From JBMNGG01 sp050949705 (GTDB lineage Bacteria; Bacillota; Thermosediminibacteria; Thermosediminibacterales; Tepidanaerobacteraceae): a DNA stretch of 64,000 nucleotides. The translations under genes were made by a program, and so were the position numbers. The stretch covers positions 1 to 64,000 of the forward strand of contig JBMNGG010000018.1 of the NCBI GenBank assembly GCA_050949705.1. Direction: 5' to 3'. Below are positions 17,708 to 26,119 of the stretch, in pieces (the stretch's first letter is position 1; each line of letters begins with the position of its first letter). Below the pieces are notes generated by a model. That model ran no database searches. It was not told where the DNA came from and saw only the letters and a program-made list of their open reading frames with translations.

Positions 17708-17728
17708 CGGACGACCATTGGCCGTCCG
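17708..17728 (-). terminator. Hairpin after the serine protease gene
   Basis: CGGACGACC/GGCCGTCCG stem close to the stop of the protease gene, followed by TTATTTG on the minus strand. Strong stem, modest T tract. Confidence 0.6.
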
Positions 17729-17746
17729 GGATTAGTTCTAATTTCC

Positions 17747-18751
17747 TTATAGAGTTATTTTCAACAGTTTTAACACGTTTTTTATGGGGTTGATTATAGT
17801 AGCACGGTCTGAACCGGCAAACAAAAGCCCCACTGCTTTCATCTCATTACTTACTACTATGGAACCGCTGTCACCAGGTTGTGCCATAGGGGCTGTGAGA
17901 ATCTGATCATAAAAGGTGGCTTCTTCATCAGGTCCAAGCATGACTTTTATCGTAACATCTAATGCATTTATTCTACTTGAAGTAATACCGGTGGTGCGGC
18001 CGCTTTTTTGCAGTGTCATATCAATCTTGGGCTCATCAATCCCCGTTATTTCCCCAAGACCAACAATATCTGATGCTACATACTCGGCTTTTACGGGTTT
18101 GGCTACTGCTGCGTCAATCATGTTTTTTGCATTCGTTCTTTTTACAAAACTAACCTGATAATTAGGTTTAATGATATCAAGAATTTTATTTATTCCTCTT
18201 TCAAGCTTATTGGCGATAGTGCAATTACTGGATACAACATTTTTTGAAATTGGTATAAACCTTTCGAGATGTGCTATGACATCTTGAGAAGTCCCTCCAT
18301 CATGGACTCCAGGCTGTAATATGGGATCTCCTAGCTGAGATTTGCCGTCAGTTCCATCAGTAGCATTTGCCAGTACATGGTTATTTGATAAAATAAGAGG
18401 TTCCCCAGTTCTTTCGTCTTTTACCAGTGCGCCAAAGGTCCCAGCAGTTACTTTATGATGTCCTATACTCATACCAGGTTTGGCAGGTCTGGCTCTTTCG
18501 GTTCGAGCAGCTAAAAGTCTAACTTCACCTACTTCTATTACATCAGTGGGGATATCGCTTAAAGTCTTAGGCACAAGCTCGCGACTCAAGATTTTTTCTT
18601 CAGGTAGCTTTTCTTTAACAAGAACAATTACCGCAGGTTTATTTGTAGTTCTACCTTTGATTATTTTGTATCCAAACCCTAGACCTACTACATTTTCCAG
18701 GCCTAAAATTTTCTTTTCATGTTCTCTTAAAATGCGACGAATCCGCTGCAT
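17747..18751 (-). CDS. Chymotrypsin-fold serine protease-like protein without signal peptide
   Basis: 334 residues. The likely triad is His125 (LSNNHVLAN), Asp213 (MIDAAVAKP) and Ser295 (QPGDSGSIV), in the right order for a trypsin-like beta-barrel peptidase. The N-terminal 75 residues (RRILREHEKKILGLENVVGLGFGYKI) match the leader seen in clostridial Nal1-like proteases. No signal peptide or transmembrane segment is visible, so it is probably intracellular, perhaps sporulation-linked given the neighbourhood (veg, yabG, SPOCS protein). GAAGGGG precedes the ATG. The substrate is unknown. Confidence 0.8.
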   Translation of the reverse strand: MQRIRRILREHEKKILGLENVVGLGFGYKIIKGRTTNKPAVIVLVKEKLPEEKILSRELVPKTLSDIPTDVIEVGEVRLLAARTERARPAKPGMSIGHHKVTAGTFGALVKDERTGEPLILSNNHVLANATDGTDGKSQLGDPILQPGVHDGGTSQDVIAHLERFIPISKNVVSSNCTIANKLERGINKILDIIKPNYQVSFVKRTNAKNMIDAAVAKPVKAEYVASDIVGLGEITGIDEPKIDMTLQKSGRTTGITSSRINALDVTIKVMLGPDEEATFYDQILTAPMAQPGDSGSIVVSNEMKAVGLLFAGSDRATIINPIKNVLKLLKITL

Positions 18752-18825
18752 ACAACCCCTTCTTTCGAAAACATATATTTATATATATATATTTATAAGA
18801 AGGGGTAATTGTGTATATATATTAA

Positions 18826-18857
18826 ATAAAAAAAACAATCCCGAATAAATCGGGATT
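18826..18857 (-). terminator. Terminator overlapping the veg stop codon
   Basis: Stem AATCCCGA/TCGGGATT, followed on the minus strand by TGTTTTTTTT. The TAA stop of veg is part of the first arm. Confidence 0.85.
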
Positions 18858-19131
18858 ACATTGAGCTATAATTTGCTTCTGATTCTTCATTTTGTAAGAC
18901 TGTAAGTTCTACCGTATCGGTAAGAATATCAGAGTAACTGTAAGAAATCCTTCTTACAAAGTCAGCCGACTCTACAACCTTAACTACAAAGATATTTGGA
19001 TATACTTGTTCCAAAACACCTTCTTTTTCGAAGGTCTTTTTACGGCCACGGTTAGCCTTGAGTTTCACCATTTTACCAACATTAAGTTCAACATCCCTAC
19101 GAATCTTCTTAAGTGCATCTGCCGAAGCCAT
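18856..19131 (-). CDS. veg: Veg protein
   Basis: The 91-residue small protein is conserved next to yabG/rsmA in endospore formers, where it has been linked to biofilm gene regulation and spore outgrowth. The family core VGKMVKLKANRGRKKTFEKEG (about 20-40) and the closing RRISYSYSDILTDTVEL (about 62-78) are intact. It has a GAGGTGAGG ribosome site and a consensus vegetative promoter (19168-19196). The terminator runs over its stop codon, a compact, highly expressed layout. Confidence 0.94.
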   Translation of the reverse strand: MASADALKKIRRDVELNVGKMVKLKANRGRKKTFEKEGVLEQVYPNIFVVKVVESADFVRRISYSYSDILTDTVELTVLQNEESEANYSSM

Positions 19132-19167
19132 AACCTCACCTCACAAAAAATACAAAATACAAGTTAT

Positions 19168-19196
19168 ATTATAACACCTGGCTGGTAAAATGTCAA
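19168..19196 (-). promoter_or_regulatory. Consensus sigma-A promoter of veg
   Basis: Minus strand TTGACA (19196-19191), 17-base spacer, TATAAT (19173-19168), about 37 bases before the veg ATG. A perfect consensus, as expected for the well-known strong veg promoter. Confidence 0.9.
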
Positions 19197-19249
19197 ATTT
19201 TAATATTTTATCAGTATCCATGGCTTTTGTCAATGCCCAAAAATATGCG

Positions 19250-19281
19250 AAAAAATGGCCTTTTTGATGTAAGGCCATTTT
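19250..19281 (-). terminator. Intrinsic terminator
   Basis: Stem AAAATGGCC/GGCCATTTT followed by TT on the minus strand, just downstream of the SpoIID-amidase gene and upstream of the veg promoter. Confidence 0.8.
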
Positions 19282-19289
19282 ATCCTGAT

Positions 19290-20717
19290 TTAATCATGGT
19301 AATATGCTTCAATTCCACTTATTATAGACTTTGCCACTTTTTGCCGAAATTCTGGCTCCGAAAGTAACCTTTCTTCTTGTGGATTACTTAAGCAAGCTAC
19401 CTTTACCATAACCGATGGATTGTTGGTTTCTCTAAGTATAAACAAATCCGCCTGCTTCACTTCTAGGTCAGAAAGGGGCAAAGCTGTGACTAATTCCCGG
19501 TGAATATACTCAGATATCTTTTTCCCTTCAATGTCACCAGGATAGTAGAAACTTTCTGTTCCACCCACCTGGTCATCTGGAAAAATATTTTGCTGTATGC
19601 TTATTGTTATGTCTGGCTTATTTTCATTTGAGATTCGAACTCTTTCGGAAAGGCTTACGTACTCATTTTTATCCCTAGTTAAAACCACATTGCCTCCATC
19701 TTTAATTATTAAAGCAGCTAAAGCTCTCGCGATCTCAAGGTTTACATAGCCTTCTGATAATCCCATAGGCCCTGAGCCACCACTATCACCACCATGACCA
19801 GGGTCAAGGACTATCGTCTTACCTATAAGAGGTTTTAGGTAAGTAGGTTTTTCTAATTGCTTAAGTTCCACACCCGTAAAATAAAATTTTAAAATTTCAT
19901 CTACTGGAAAGCCCAATAAGGCCATACCTCTTGCCCCGTATTGACAAAGACCCAAGCCATTGCCAAGACCCATGATTTGAAAAGAAACCCCGGACACCCT
20001 CCAGGTGAATCGAGTTGAAGAAAAACCCAACAAACTTCTTACATCTTCACCATTAAATACCATGTCGCCAATTTGTATTTTTTTTATTCTGCCTGAAGCA
20101 GTAGAATTAACTCCACTTATCAGTCCGGGTATTTCCTTTATATCTGTCCTGTTGTCATCAAAATTTATTGCTAATCGCCTTTTAAGTTCTCTAATAGGCA
20201 GGTTTTTTGTTGTATTCCAATAAGGGGAATCCTTACAATATATACACTCTACCCGTCTTAAATAACTTACTTTGTTGCCCCAAACATTTTCCGAATCTTC
20301 GGTGCACCCTCCACATGCCTCGTGATATACTGCTTCTATTGGATTGTTATTATACACCATAACTATTTCTGAAGTTTCTTTTACTGCTGCCCGAATTTTG
20401 TTTGTAAACTCTTCATAACGATTAGCCCATGCCTTTTGTCTATCTTCTATATCCATGAAGCCCTGACAGTGAACTGGGTCGGTGCAAATGTCAAAACCCG
20501 GCTGTCTTTTGCACCCGGTGCCTCCAAAGATCCCCATACGTTTAACTGCCAGGGTCCTGCAACATATTGCTTGAGCTTTAAGGGCTTCCTGGGGAAATTC
20601 CGGAGGGATACTAGATGCAACTGCGCCAATAACATATTCATCTAGATCGATAATTCTTGCCTCCTGCTTCTCAGTCACAAATACTTTAACAGTAAGTTCT
20701 TCTGCGTCAAAAGTCAT
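19290..20717 (-). CDS. SpoIID-like/amidase_3 fusion, both catalytic sites altered
   Basis: 475 residues. A SpoIID/LytB-type domain (about 8-285) is followed by an N-acetylmuramoyl-L-alanine amidase_3 domain (about 298-474). The SpoIID core EALKAQAICCRTLA and the Zn-type segment YHEACGGC are kept. However, the position of the lytic Glu (GEMP in active enzymes) reads ASSIP, giving Ser36. In the amidase, His308 (DPGHGG) and Glu322 are kept, but the third zinc ligand His is Gln375 (SIQQN) and the catalytic Glu is Lys439 (VKVACLSN). There is no signal peptide. It probably binds rather than cuts peptidoglycan, or acts as a scaffold. It is just downstream of yabG. Confidence 0.85.
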   Translation of the reverse strand: MTFDAEELTVKVFVTEKQEARIIDLDEYVIGAVASSIPPEFPQEALKAQAICCRTLAVKRMGIFGGTGCKRQPGFDICTDPVHCQGFMDIEDRQKAWANRYEEFTNKIRAAVKETSEIVMVYNNNPIEAVYHEACGGCTEDSENVWGNKVSYLRRVECIYCKDSPYWNTTKNLPIRELKRRLAINFDDNRTDIKEIPGLISGVNSTASGRIKKIQIGDMVFNGEDVRSLLGFSSTRFTWRVSGVSFQIMGLGNGLGLCQYGARGMALLGFPVDEILKFYFTGVELKQLEKPTYLKPLIGKTIVLDPGHGGDSGGSGPMGLSEGYVNLEIARALAALIIKDGGNVVLTRDKNEYVSLSERVRISNENKPDITISIQQNIFPDDQVGGTESFYYPGDIEGKKISEYIHRELVTALPLSDLEVKQADLFILRETNNPSVMVKVACLSNPQEERLLSEPEFRQKVAKSIISGIEAYYHD

Positions 20718-20740
20718 GCATCATCACCACCCGATAGATA

Positions 20741-21625
20741 TTACTCGTAGGGTGATCGTGGAAGCCCTTCTCTGAACTTTCCTCGAGTCTCAACACCCCC
20801 AATCCCCTTGATACCGGTAATCGTGGCATCTATTACATCTTTTACAGAAATGATTTTGTTAATTGATGTAAATGCCACTTTTTCTATGATAAAAACAGGA
20901 TCTAAAGCATGTATGAACACCCGATGGGGGGAGCTAGCGAAATTTGCCCCCGCTCGGAGAATACCTTCATAATGGGACTGACACGCTCCTGCAAATATAA
21001 CCAAATCATCCAGGGATGGCTCAAATCGCCTCGCGTTTTTTACTGAATCTATAAAAAACCTGGAGTTTCTATAACTATCTATCCTGTTAAAATCCCTTTT
21101 GTCCTTTAGTAAACCGTCATGGCCAGTAATAACCAAAATATCGGGATTGTATTTTAATAATAAACTATTGACTTTCTTGGGCTGTTCTTTTTCAGGTATA
21201 CTTTCACCATATGCTTCAATGTCTAGCTGCTTATAAGTAGTAAGACATAGATTTAAGTATTCCTCATCACCGTCAATATGCAGAACCACCCCTGGGACAT
21301 CAAAAAAACCGTTACTCCCCTCTGGCTCACCCCGGGAAAAGCACCGTTGTCTTTCTAGTTCTCTGCGGTAAAAGATTCGTTCCATTGATTCATTGCTTTT
21401 TCGAATGTAGTCCTTTTTGTACTCTCTAACTTCAGTGGATGTAGGTTTAATTAGATCATCTATGGGAGCATCGGCAAGAACTCTGATGTTTAGGCCTTTT
21501 AGGGTGCAATAACCCTGATCTTCCATAATATCGATAACTTTGAAAAATACATCTTTATTATAGGAAGCCCGGGCAACCACGTCCCCTATATTAACTTTTG
21601 GCACACTTTTTTCCCTCCCATTCAT
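20741..21625 (-). CDS. yabG: Sporulation peptidase YabG
   Basis: Spore-coat-processing cysteine-type protease of endospore formers. The 294-residue length matches the family. Conserved stretches include the N-terminal VNIGDVVARASYNKDVFFKV, PGVVLHIDGDEEYLNLC, DILVITGHDG and FAGACQSHYEGILRAGANFASSPHRVFIHALDP. The last supplies the conserved Cys and His candidates. It lies in the conserved rsmA-yabG-veg neighbourhood, here followed by the SpoIID-amidase gene (23-base gap), suggesting joint mother-cell expression. A GGGAGGG ribosome site overlaps the ATG region. Confidence 0.93.
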   Translation of the reverse strand: MNGREKSVPKVNIGDVVARASYNKDVFFKVIDIMEDQGYCTLKGLNIRVLADAPIDDLIKPTSTEVREYKKDYIRKSNESMERIFYRRELERQRCFSRGEPEGSNGFFDVPGVVLHIDGDEEYLNLCLTTYKQLDIEAYGESIPEKEQPKKVNSLLLKYNPDILVITGHDGLLKDKRDFNRIDSYRNSRFFIDSVKNARRFEPSLDDLVIFAGACQSHYEGILRAGANFASSPHRVFIHALDPVFIIEKVAFTSINKIISVKDVIDATITGIKGIGGVETRGKFREGLPRSPYE

Positions 21626-21706
21626 TATATTTCACCTTTGATCGGCTTATTACATAATATGATGGTGACAGGGGGGATGTGAGCAAAAATATAATGAGGT
21701 GGAAAA

Positions 21707-22496
21707 ATGAATATTGCCGTAGTTCCTGCGAAAAACGAACAAGGAAGAATCAAAAAGGTGCTTACTATGCTAAAAAGCACCCAGGTTGATAATATAATTG
21801 CTGTAGTAAACGGCTCCAAGTGACAATACAATGAAAGAAATAAAATCATTGAAATTAAAAAATGTTGAAATCCTTTACTTTAAACAAGAGTTGGGCATTG
21901 ATGTGCCAAGGGCTATTGGGGCATATCACGCATATAAAAGTGGTGCAAATGCAGTAATATTTGTGGACGGCGATCTGATTGGAAACATTCAGGTACAAAT
22001 AAATGACCTTTTACAGGCAGTAATTTATAAAGAGATAGACCTGGCTATGACGGACTGTTATCCCGATTTATTCTATCGCAGTGATTTAGCGGAACAAATA
22101 CTGATTTTTAGAAGCCTTCTAAATCTCAAATTAGGAGTGTATAAAAAAATAGGCTTTGCTACCCCTTCACACGGTCCTCATGCTGTTTCGCGCAGGCTCA
22201 TGGAATTGGCAGATTTTCGTGATTTTGCTGTTCCACCTGTTATTTTAGCTTTTGCAGTTCGCTACGGTCTTTCAATTGATGTGGCAACAAGACTACCTCA
22301 AAATCAACTGGGGTCCACGATACGTAACTATTTTCATGCAAAAAAAATTGCCGATACCATTATCGGTGATACATTAGAAGCTATAAATTACTTTAGCGAT
22401 AGACCCCGAACCCGTTGTTTCCTTCAAAAAAACTACCTGGGATACAATCCTTTTAGGCGTTTCGATATATTGGAAATGTTTCTAAAGAATGAATAA
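21707..22496 (+). pseudogene. Family 2-type glycosyltransferase with one frameshift
   Basis: A first frame (ATG 21707, after GAGGTGG) gives MNIAVVPAKNEQGRIKKV... up to VVNGS, then a stop. A second frame (21831-22496) continues with VEILYFKQELGIDVPRA...AVIFVDGDLIG. One surplus base at about 21815-21819 separates them. Correcting it gives VVNGSSDNTMKEI, exactly the GT-A donor-site motif expected, and a protein of about 262 residues. The DGD motif is the metal-binding DXD equivalent. It reads opposite to its neighbours and is divergent from yabG, a place where clostridia often have this transferase. Sugar and acceptor are unknown. Confidence 0.75.
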
Positions 22497-22502
22497 ACAC
22501 AA

Positions 22503-22540
22503 AGCGGCATTGTTACTTTATAAGGTAAGACAATGCCGCT
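22503..22540. terminator. Bidirectional terminator
   Basis: Stem AGCGGCATTGT/ACAATGCCGCT lies between the convergent glycosyltransferase and YkuK-type genes and can serve both. Confidence 0.75.
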
Positions 22541-22547
22541 ATTTCTG

Positions 22548-23018
22548 CTACTTGGTATATTTATCAGCAACTTTCGTTGCCCCACAAGCATTTGGTTTTA
22601 TTTTAACCTTAAATCCGCTTCCCATTACCCAACCTACAACTTCCCGAATAAGTTCCTTAGTGTCGCCATTTTCACCTATATCCACGTGAACTTCTACATC
22701 CATATCTTTATAACGAGTCTTGGCAAGTTCATCTTTTACACGAGTTACAGCATCAAGGGACAAGGAAGTCTCCGTAAAGATCTTATGGCGAAGATTTCTG
22801 ACATTTGACATGTATTTTCGTCGATAGTAGTATCGAGCACCTTTCCCCACTCGATGAACTATGACAGCAGTAACAAAACATGTGTTTTGTCTAGATTGGG
22901 AGTCTGTGCCTATAATAAGCTTATAAGAGCCGGTAGGTTCCTCTTCCATAAAACACGCAATATCTTTTACGATATCTTTAACAGACATCCTGCCTTTAGT
23001 GGGGCTAGTAAAATTCAT
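22548..23018 (-). CDS. YkuK family (DUF458) RNase H-fold protein
   Basis: 156 residues of the YkuK/DUF458 family, which has an RNase H-like fold. Visible features are the first acidic strand YKLIIGTDSQSRQ (Asp about 40), the CFVTAVIVHRVGKGARYYYR strand pair and the later acidic segment VEVHVDIGENGDTKELI. The C-terminal KIKPNACGATKVADKYTK is a hallmark of the family. The actual nuclease activity is unproven. It is downstream of rsmA, separated by about 50 bases, with a GGGATGATAT region before the ATG. Confidence 0.85.
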   Translation of the reverse strand: MNFTSPTKGRMSVKDIVKDIACFMEEEPTGSYKLIIGTDSQSRQNTCFVTAVIVHRVGKGARYYYRRKYMSNVRNLRHKIFTETSLSLDAVTRVKDELAKTRYKDMDVEVHVDIGENGDTKELIREVVGWVMGSGFKVKIKPNACGATKVADKYTK

Positions 23019-23070
23019 AATATCATCCCATTCATAAATTGGAATATGCTTATCTATCTGCTGATAAAAT

Positions 23071-23910
23071 TTAAACTTTATGGATCATGTATCTTTTAAG
23101 CTCTTGAGTTAGCTTAGCAAATTCTTCAATCGAAAGGGTTTCACCTCTCCTCATAGGATCTATGCCGACCTCTTCTAAAACTTTATTAATGATATCTGCT
23201 GTTATTCCCGGAAAGGCCAGTCGTCTCTTTAAGGAATTTCTTAATGTCTTTCGCCTTTCCCCAAAAGCTGATTCTACCACTTTAAAAAATAATGATTCAT
23301 CATCTATTTGAACTCGCGGTTTTTCCTTTGGTATTATTTTAACTACTGCCGACTCTACTTTAGGCGGCGGCAAAAAAGAATCCTTGCCTATAGTGCATAC
23401 CAATTCCACATCTGCATACATTTGCACTGCAATGGAAAGAATGCCATAATCCTTTCCCCCTGGGCTTGCTACAAGCCTTTGAGCAACTTCCCTTTGAACC
23501 ATAAGAACCGCCATGGATATCCAGTAGCGGTCTTCGATTATTTTCATGATAATGGGGCTGGTGATGTAATAAGGAAGATTCGCCACCACTTTGAACTTGC
23601 CCTCAAAGAGGCTTTCCCTTAAGCTTTTCATATTTAATTTTAGCACATCTTCTTGGAATACACAAATATTTTTGAAATCTCTGGTTAATTTGTGCAATGC
23701 CGGAATTAATTGTCTGTCTTTTTCTACTGCCACCACTTTTTTTACCCTTTTGCAAAGCTGTAAAGTTAGAACTCCCAATCCCGGGCCTATCTCCAGTACC
23801 TCATCTTCGGGTGTAAGTTCAGCTGCCTGTATCATGGACAAAAGGGGCTTTTCGTCTATCAGGAAATGTTGACCCAAACTTTTATCTGCCTTTATACCAT
23901 ACTTTCTCAT
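23071..23910 (-). CDS. rsmA: 16S rRNA A1518/A1519 dimethyltransferase
   Basis: KsgA/RsmA methylates two adjacent adenosines near the 3' end of 16S rRNA using S-adenosylmethionine, a late 30S maturation check. The 279 residues show motif I VLEIGPGLGVLT (about 40-51), the acidic VVAVEKD, and the adenine-specific motif NLPYYITSPI (about 112-121). A C-terminal helical domain contains FGERRKTLRNSL. The leader KSLGQHFLID is typical. In Bacillus rnmV precedes it; here a radical SAM gene takes that place. Confidence 0.97.
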   Translation of the reverse strand: MRKYGIKADKSLGQHFLIDEKPLLSMIQAAELTPEDEVLEIGPGLGVLTLQLCKRVKKVVAVEKDRQLIPALHKLTRDFKNICVFQEDVLKLNMKSLRESLFEGKFKVVANLPYYITSPIIMKIIEDRYWISMAVLMVQREVAQRLVASPGGKDYGILSIAVQMYADVELVCTIGKDSFLPPPKVESAVVKIIPKEKPRVQIDDESLFFKVVESAFGERRKTLRNSLKRRLAFPGITADIINKVLEEVGIDPMRRGETLSIEEFAKLTQELKRYMIHKV

Positions 23911-23956
23911 TAAACTCCTTGTGTCTATTGTCTATTCCTCCTAAAAAATTTTATAG

Positions 23957-23980
23957 CAAAAAGGCAGCATTAAGCTGCCT
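23957..23980 (-). terminator. Intrinsic terminator
   Basis: Stem AGGCAGC/GCTGCCT followed by TTTTTGC on the minus strand, after the radical SAM gene and before rsmA. Confidence 0.8.
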
Positions 23981-24000
23981 CTCCCAAAATAAAACATAAT

Positions 24001-24597
24001 TTAACCTTGTTCTTTGTCCATACTTCGCACTCTAAATTCTGCTTTAAGTTCATCTGCCAGTTTGCTGCATTTTTCTATGTCTATATCAGGTACATCTACT
24101 ACTGATATCACAACACGAGGAATATGAGTTTTCGCCTTTCGTGCAAATTCTAGTATTGAATAAAAGGCCTCTTCTCCATACTCCGATTGACATATGTCAT
24201 TATATTTTTCGGCATTTTCGGCATTTAAACTGATTGAAATAGTATCTATGATACCTTCCAATTGAGGTGTGATATCCTCACCATAAATAATATTGGCTTG
24301 GCCGTTGGTATTTACCCTTATGGGCACATTTGGATAGGTTTTTTTAAGATGTTTTGCCACATCAATTACCACCTGTAGCCGCATAAGAGGTTCACCATAA
24401 CCGCAAAATACCACTTCTTTATATTCAGAAGGGTCTCCTATAGCTTCAATTATTTCTTTGGTAGTTGGCTCCTTCTCCAGCCATAAGTCATATCCGCCAA
24501 CTCCAGGCTCATACTGCCTTATACAAAAACCGCATTTATTTGTGCATCGGTTTGTGATGTTTAAATATAACGATTCCCCTAAAGTATACACTATCAT
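24001..24597 (-). CDS. TatD-linked radical SAM protein
   Basis: 198 residues. The N-terminal YLNITNRCTNKCGFCIRQ carries the radical SAM [4Fe-4S] cluster motif CxxxCxxC (Cys at about 18, 22 and 25). The Gly-rich FCGYGEPLMRL strand binds SAM, and SISLNAENAEKYN is typical of the family's later barrel strands. This small family is habitually encoded next to tatD, as here (the tatD gene is 162 bases upstream). Its substrate is unknown; a role in nucleic-acid or D-aminoacyl quality control has only been inferred from linkage. Confidence 0.88.
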   Translation of the reverse strand: MIVYTLGESLYLNITNRCTNKCGFCIRQYEPGVGGYDLWLEKEPTTKEIIEAIGDPSEYKEVVFCGYGEPLMRLQVVIDVAKHLKKTYPNVPIRVNTNGQANIIYGEDITPQLEGIIDTISISLNAENAEKYNDICQSEYGEEAFYSILEFARKAKTHIPRVVISVVDVPDIDIEKCSKLADELKAEFRVRSMDKEQG

Positions 24598-24758
24598 TTT
24601 TTTGCACCATCCAATAAGATTAAAAGATTTAACGTAACATAACTATTCTATCACAATCACCATTATATGACAACAAAAATATGCCAACTACAAGGGATAC
24701 GGCCTTTTGTAAGCTCAATTTTACGGATTTTCATCAAATAATAAATACATGAAAGCTT

Positions 24759-25514
24759 TTACAATCTAAAGAGTTTGCTAAGATTTTCATTAGTAGTCTC
24801 CACTACTTTATCAAGAGAAAGCTCTTTAAGCCCTGCCAAGGCTTTAGCAATAACCGGTATCCGAGTAGGATCATTTCTTTTACCTCTAAAAGGCTCAGGA
24901 GAAAGATATGGACAATCAGTTTCTAGTAAAATCCTATCTAAAGGAAGTTTTGAAACAACTTCCTTGGGCTTTTTTGCATTTTTAAATGTTATTACCCCAC
25001 CAAATGAAAAATAAAATCCAAGTTTAATTAGTTCCTGGGCCATTTCAAAGCTGCCTGAATAGCAATGCATTAATCCTTTTAAAGGACGGAGGTCTTTTAA
25101 TATGTCAAGTGTATCTTTATGTGCATCTCTGTCATGTATTACAACAGGAAGATCCAGACTTTTTGCAAGATCTATTTGCTCTGAAAATACTCTTTTCTGT
25201 ATCTTCCTATCAGAAAAGTCATAATAATAGTCAAGGCCTATTTCACCTATGCCTAAGACCTTCGGGTTATTTGCAAGTTTTTCTAGCTGATTTATATAAT
25301 CTTTCTTCACTTTTTGGGCTTCATGGGGATGCACACCAACACAAGCATATATAAAGTCATTCTCTTGGGCAAGTCTTAAGGAAAACTCGCTTGATTTTAT
25401 ATCTGAACCGGCATTTATTACTGTAATACCTGCTTCTTTAATATTTTTTAGCACCTCTTGTCTGTCATCGTCAAAGGCCTTATCGTCTAAATGTGCATGA
25501 ACATCTGCTAACAT
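24759..25514 (-). CDS. tatD: TatD family metal-dependent hydrolase
   Basis: Metal-dependent amidohydrolase-fold enzyme, described as a DNase/exonuclease and also linked to D-aminoacyl-tRNA deacylation. The 251 residues begin MLADVHAHLDD (metal ligands His6 and His8). GEIGLDYYYDF supplies the bridging Glu, VVIHDRDA and LMHCYSGS supply further His ligands, and LLETDCPYLSPEPFRGKRN ends the active site. It is downstream of the ior genes, about 30 bases from iorB, within the conserved metG-tatD-rsmA order. Confidence 0.96.
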   Translation of the reverse strand: MLADVHAHLDDKAFDDDRQEVLKNIKEAGITVINAGSDIKSSEFSLRLAQENDFIYACVGVHPHEAQKVKKDYINQLEKLANNPKVLGIGEIGLDYYYDFSDRKIQKRVFSEQIDLAKSLDLPVVIHDRDAHKDTLDILKDLRPLKGLMHCYSGSFEMAQELIKLGFYFSFGGVITFKNAKKPKEVVSKLPLDRILLETDCPYLSPEPFRGKRNDPTRIPVIAKALAGLKELSLDKVVETTNENLSKLFRL

Positions 25515-25543
25515 TTAATCACCTCCCAAACAGCGGGAAAAAA

Positions 25544-26119
25544 TCATATCATTTTAACTCCTTCATTAAAGGCATTTATATTTAGATTATGAAATCTCTC
25601 AGGAAGGTAATTCTTTATCACATTTCCCCAATCCAGATCAAAAAGCTCCAAACTTTTTACCGTAGCTCCTAAGAGAACCATGTTCTGAGCTTTTATATTC
25701 CCAAGCTTTTGTGCTATGTCGGCGGCTTTTACAATCACTGTGTTTTTGACCGATTGTTTTAGTTTTCCTATGACTTTTTCTGGATAGTTCTCTTTTCCTG
25801 TTAAAACCGGTAATGAATATATTTCATAGTCATTTACTATAAGTGTCGACCCGGGTTTTAAGTAGTGTAAATATCTTATTGCCTCAACTTTTTCAAAAGC
25901 CACCAAAACATCTGCTTCGCCTGATGTTATTATTGGAGAATAAACTCTTTCACCGAACCTTATTTGGGTATTTACACTGCCGCCTCGTTGGGCCATTCCA
26001 TGGATTTCTGACATTTTAACATCATATCCAAGTCGAATTAACCCATCTGCTAATATTTTTGAAGTAAGGATAGTTCCTTGACCGCCTACACCTGCTAATA
26101 AAAGGCTTTTTGTCATCAT
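25544..26119 (-). CDS. iorB: Indolepyruvate:ferredoxin oxidoreductase, beta subunit
   Basis: The small gamma-type subunit of the IorAB enzyme oxidatively decarboxylates aryl pyruvates (from Trp, Phe, Tyr transamination) to aryl-acetyl-CoA with ferredoxin. The 191 residues begin LLLAGVGGQGTILTSKILADGL. SEIHGMAQRGGSV is the conserved CoA-side loop and NMVLLGATVKSL is near the C-terminus. The ATG overlaps the iorA stop (ATGA), so the subunits are translationally coupled. It points to amino-acid fermentation in an anaerobe. Confidence 0.93.
   Translation of the reverse strand: MMTKSLLLAGVGGQGTILTSKILADGLIRLGYDVKMSEIHGMAQRGGSVNTQIRFGERVYSPIITSGEADVLVAFEKVEAIRYLHYLKPGSTLIVNDYEIYSLPVLTGKENYPEKVIGKLKQSVKNTVIVKAADIAQKLGNIKAQNMVLLGATVKSLELFDLDWGNVIKNYLPERFHNLNINAFNEGVKMI

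Noticed and set aside
18778..18795. AT dinucleotide run as a possible replication or promoter element
   Set aside because: Simple TA-rich stretch in a spacer without boxes or -35; low complexity only.
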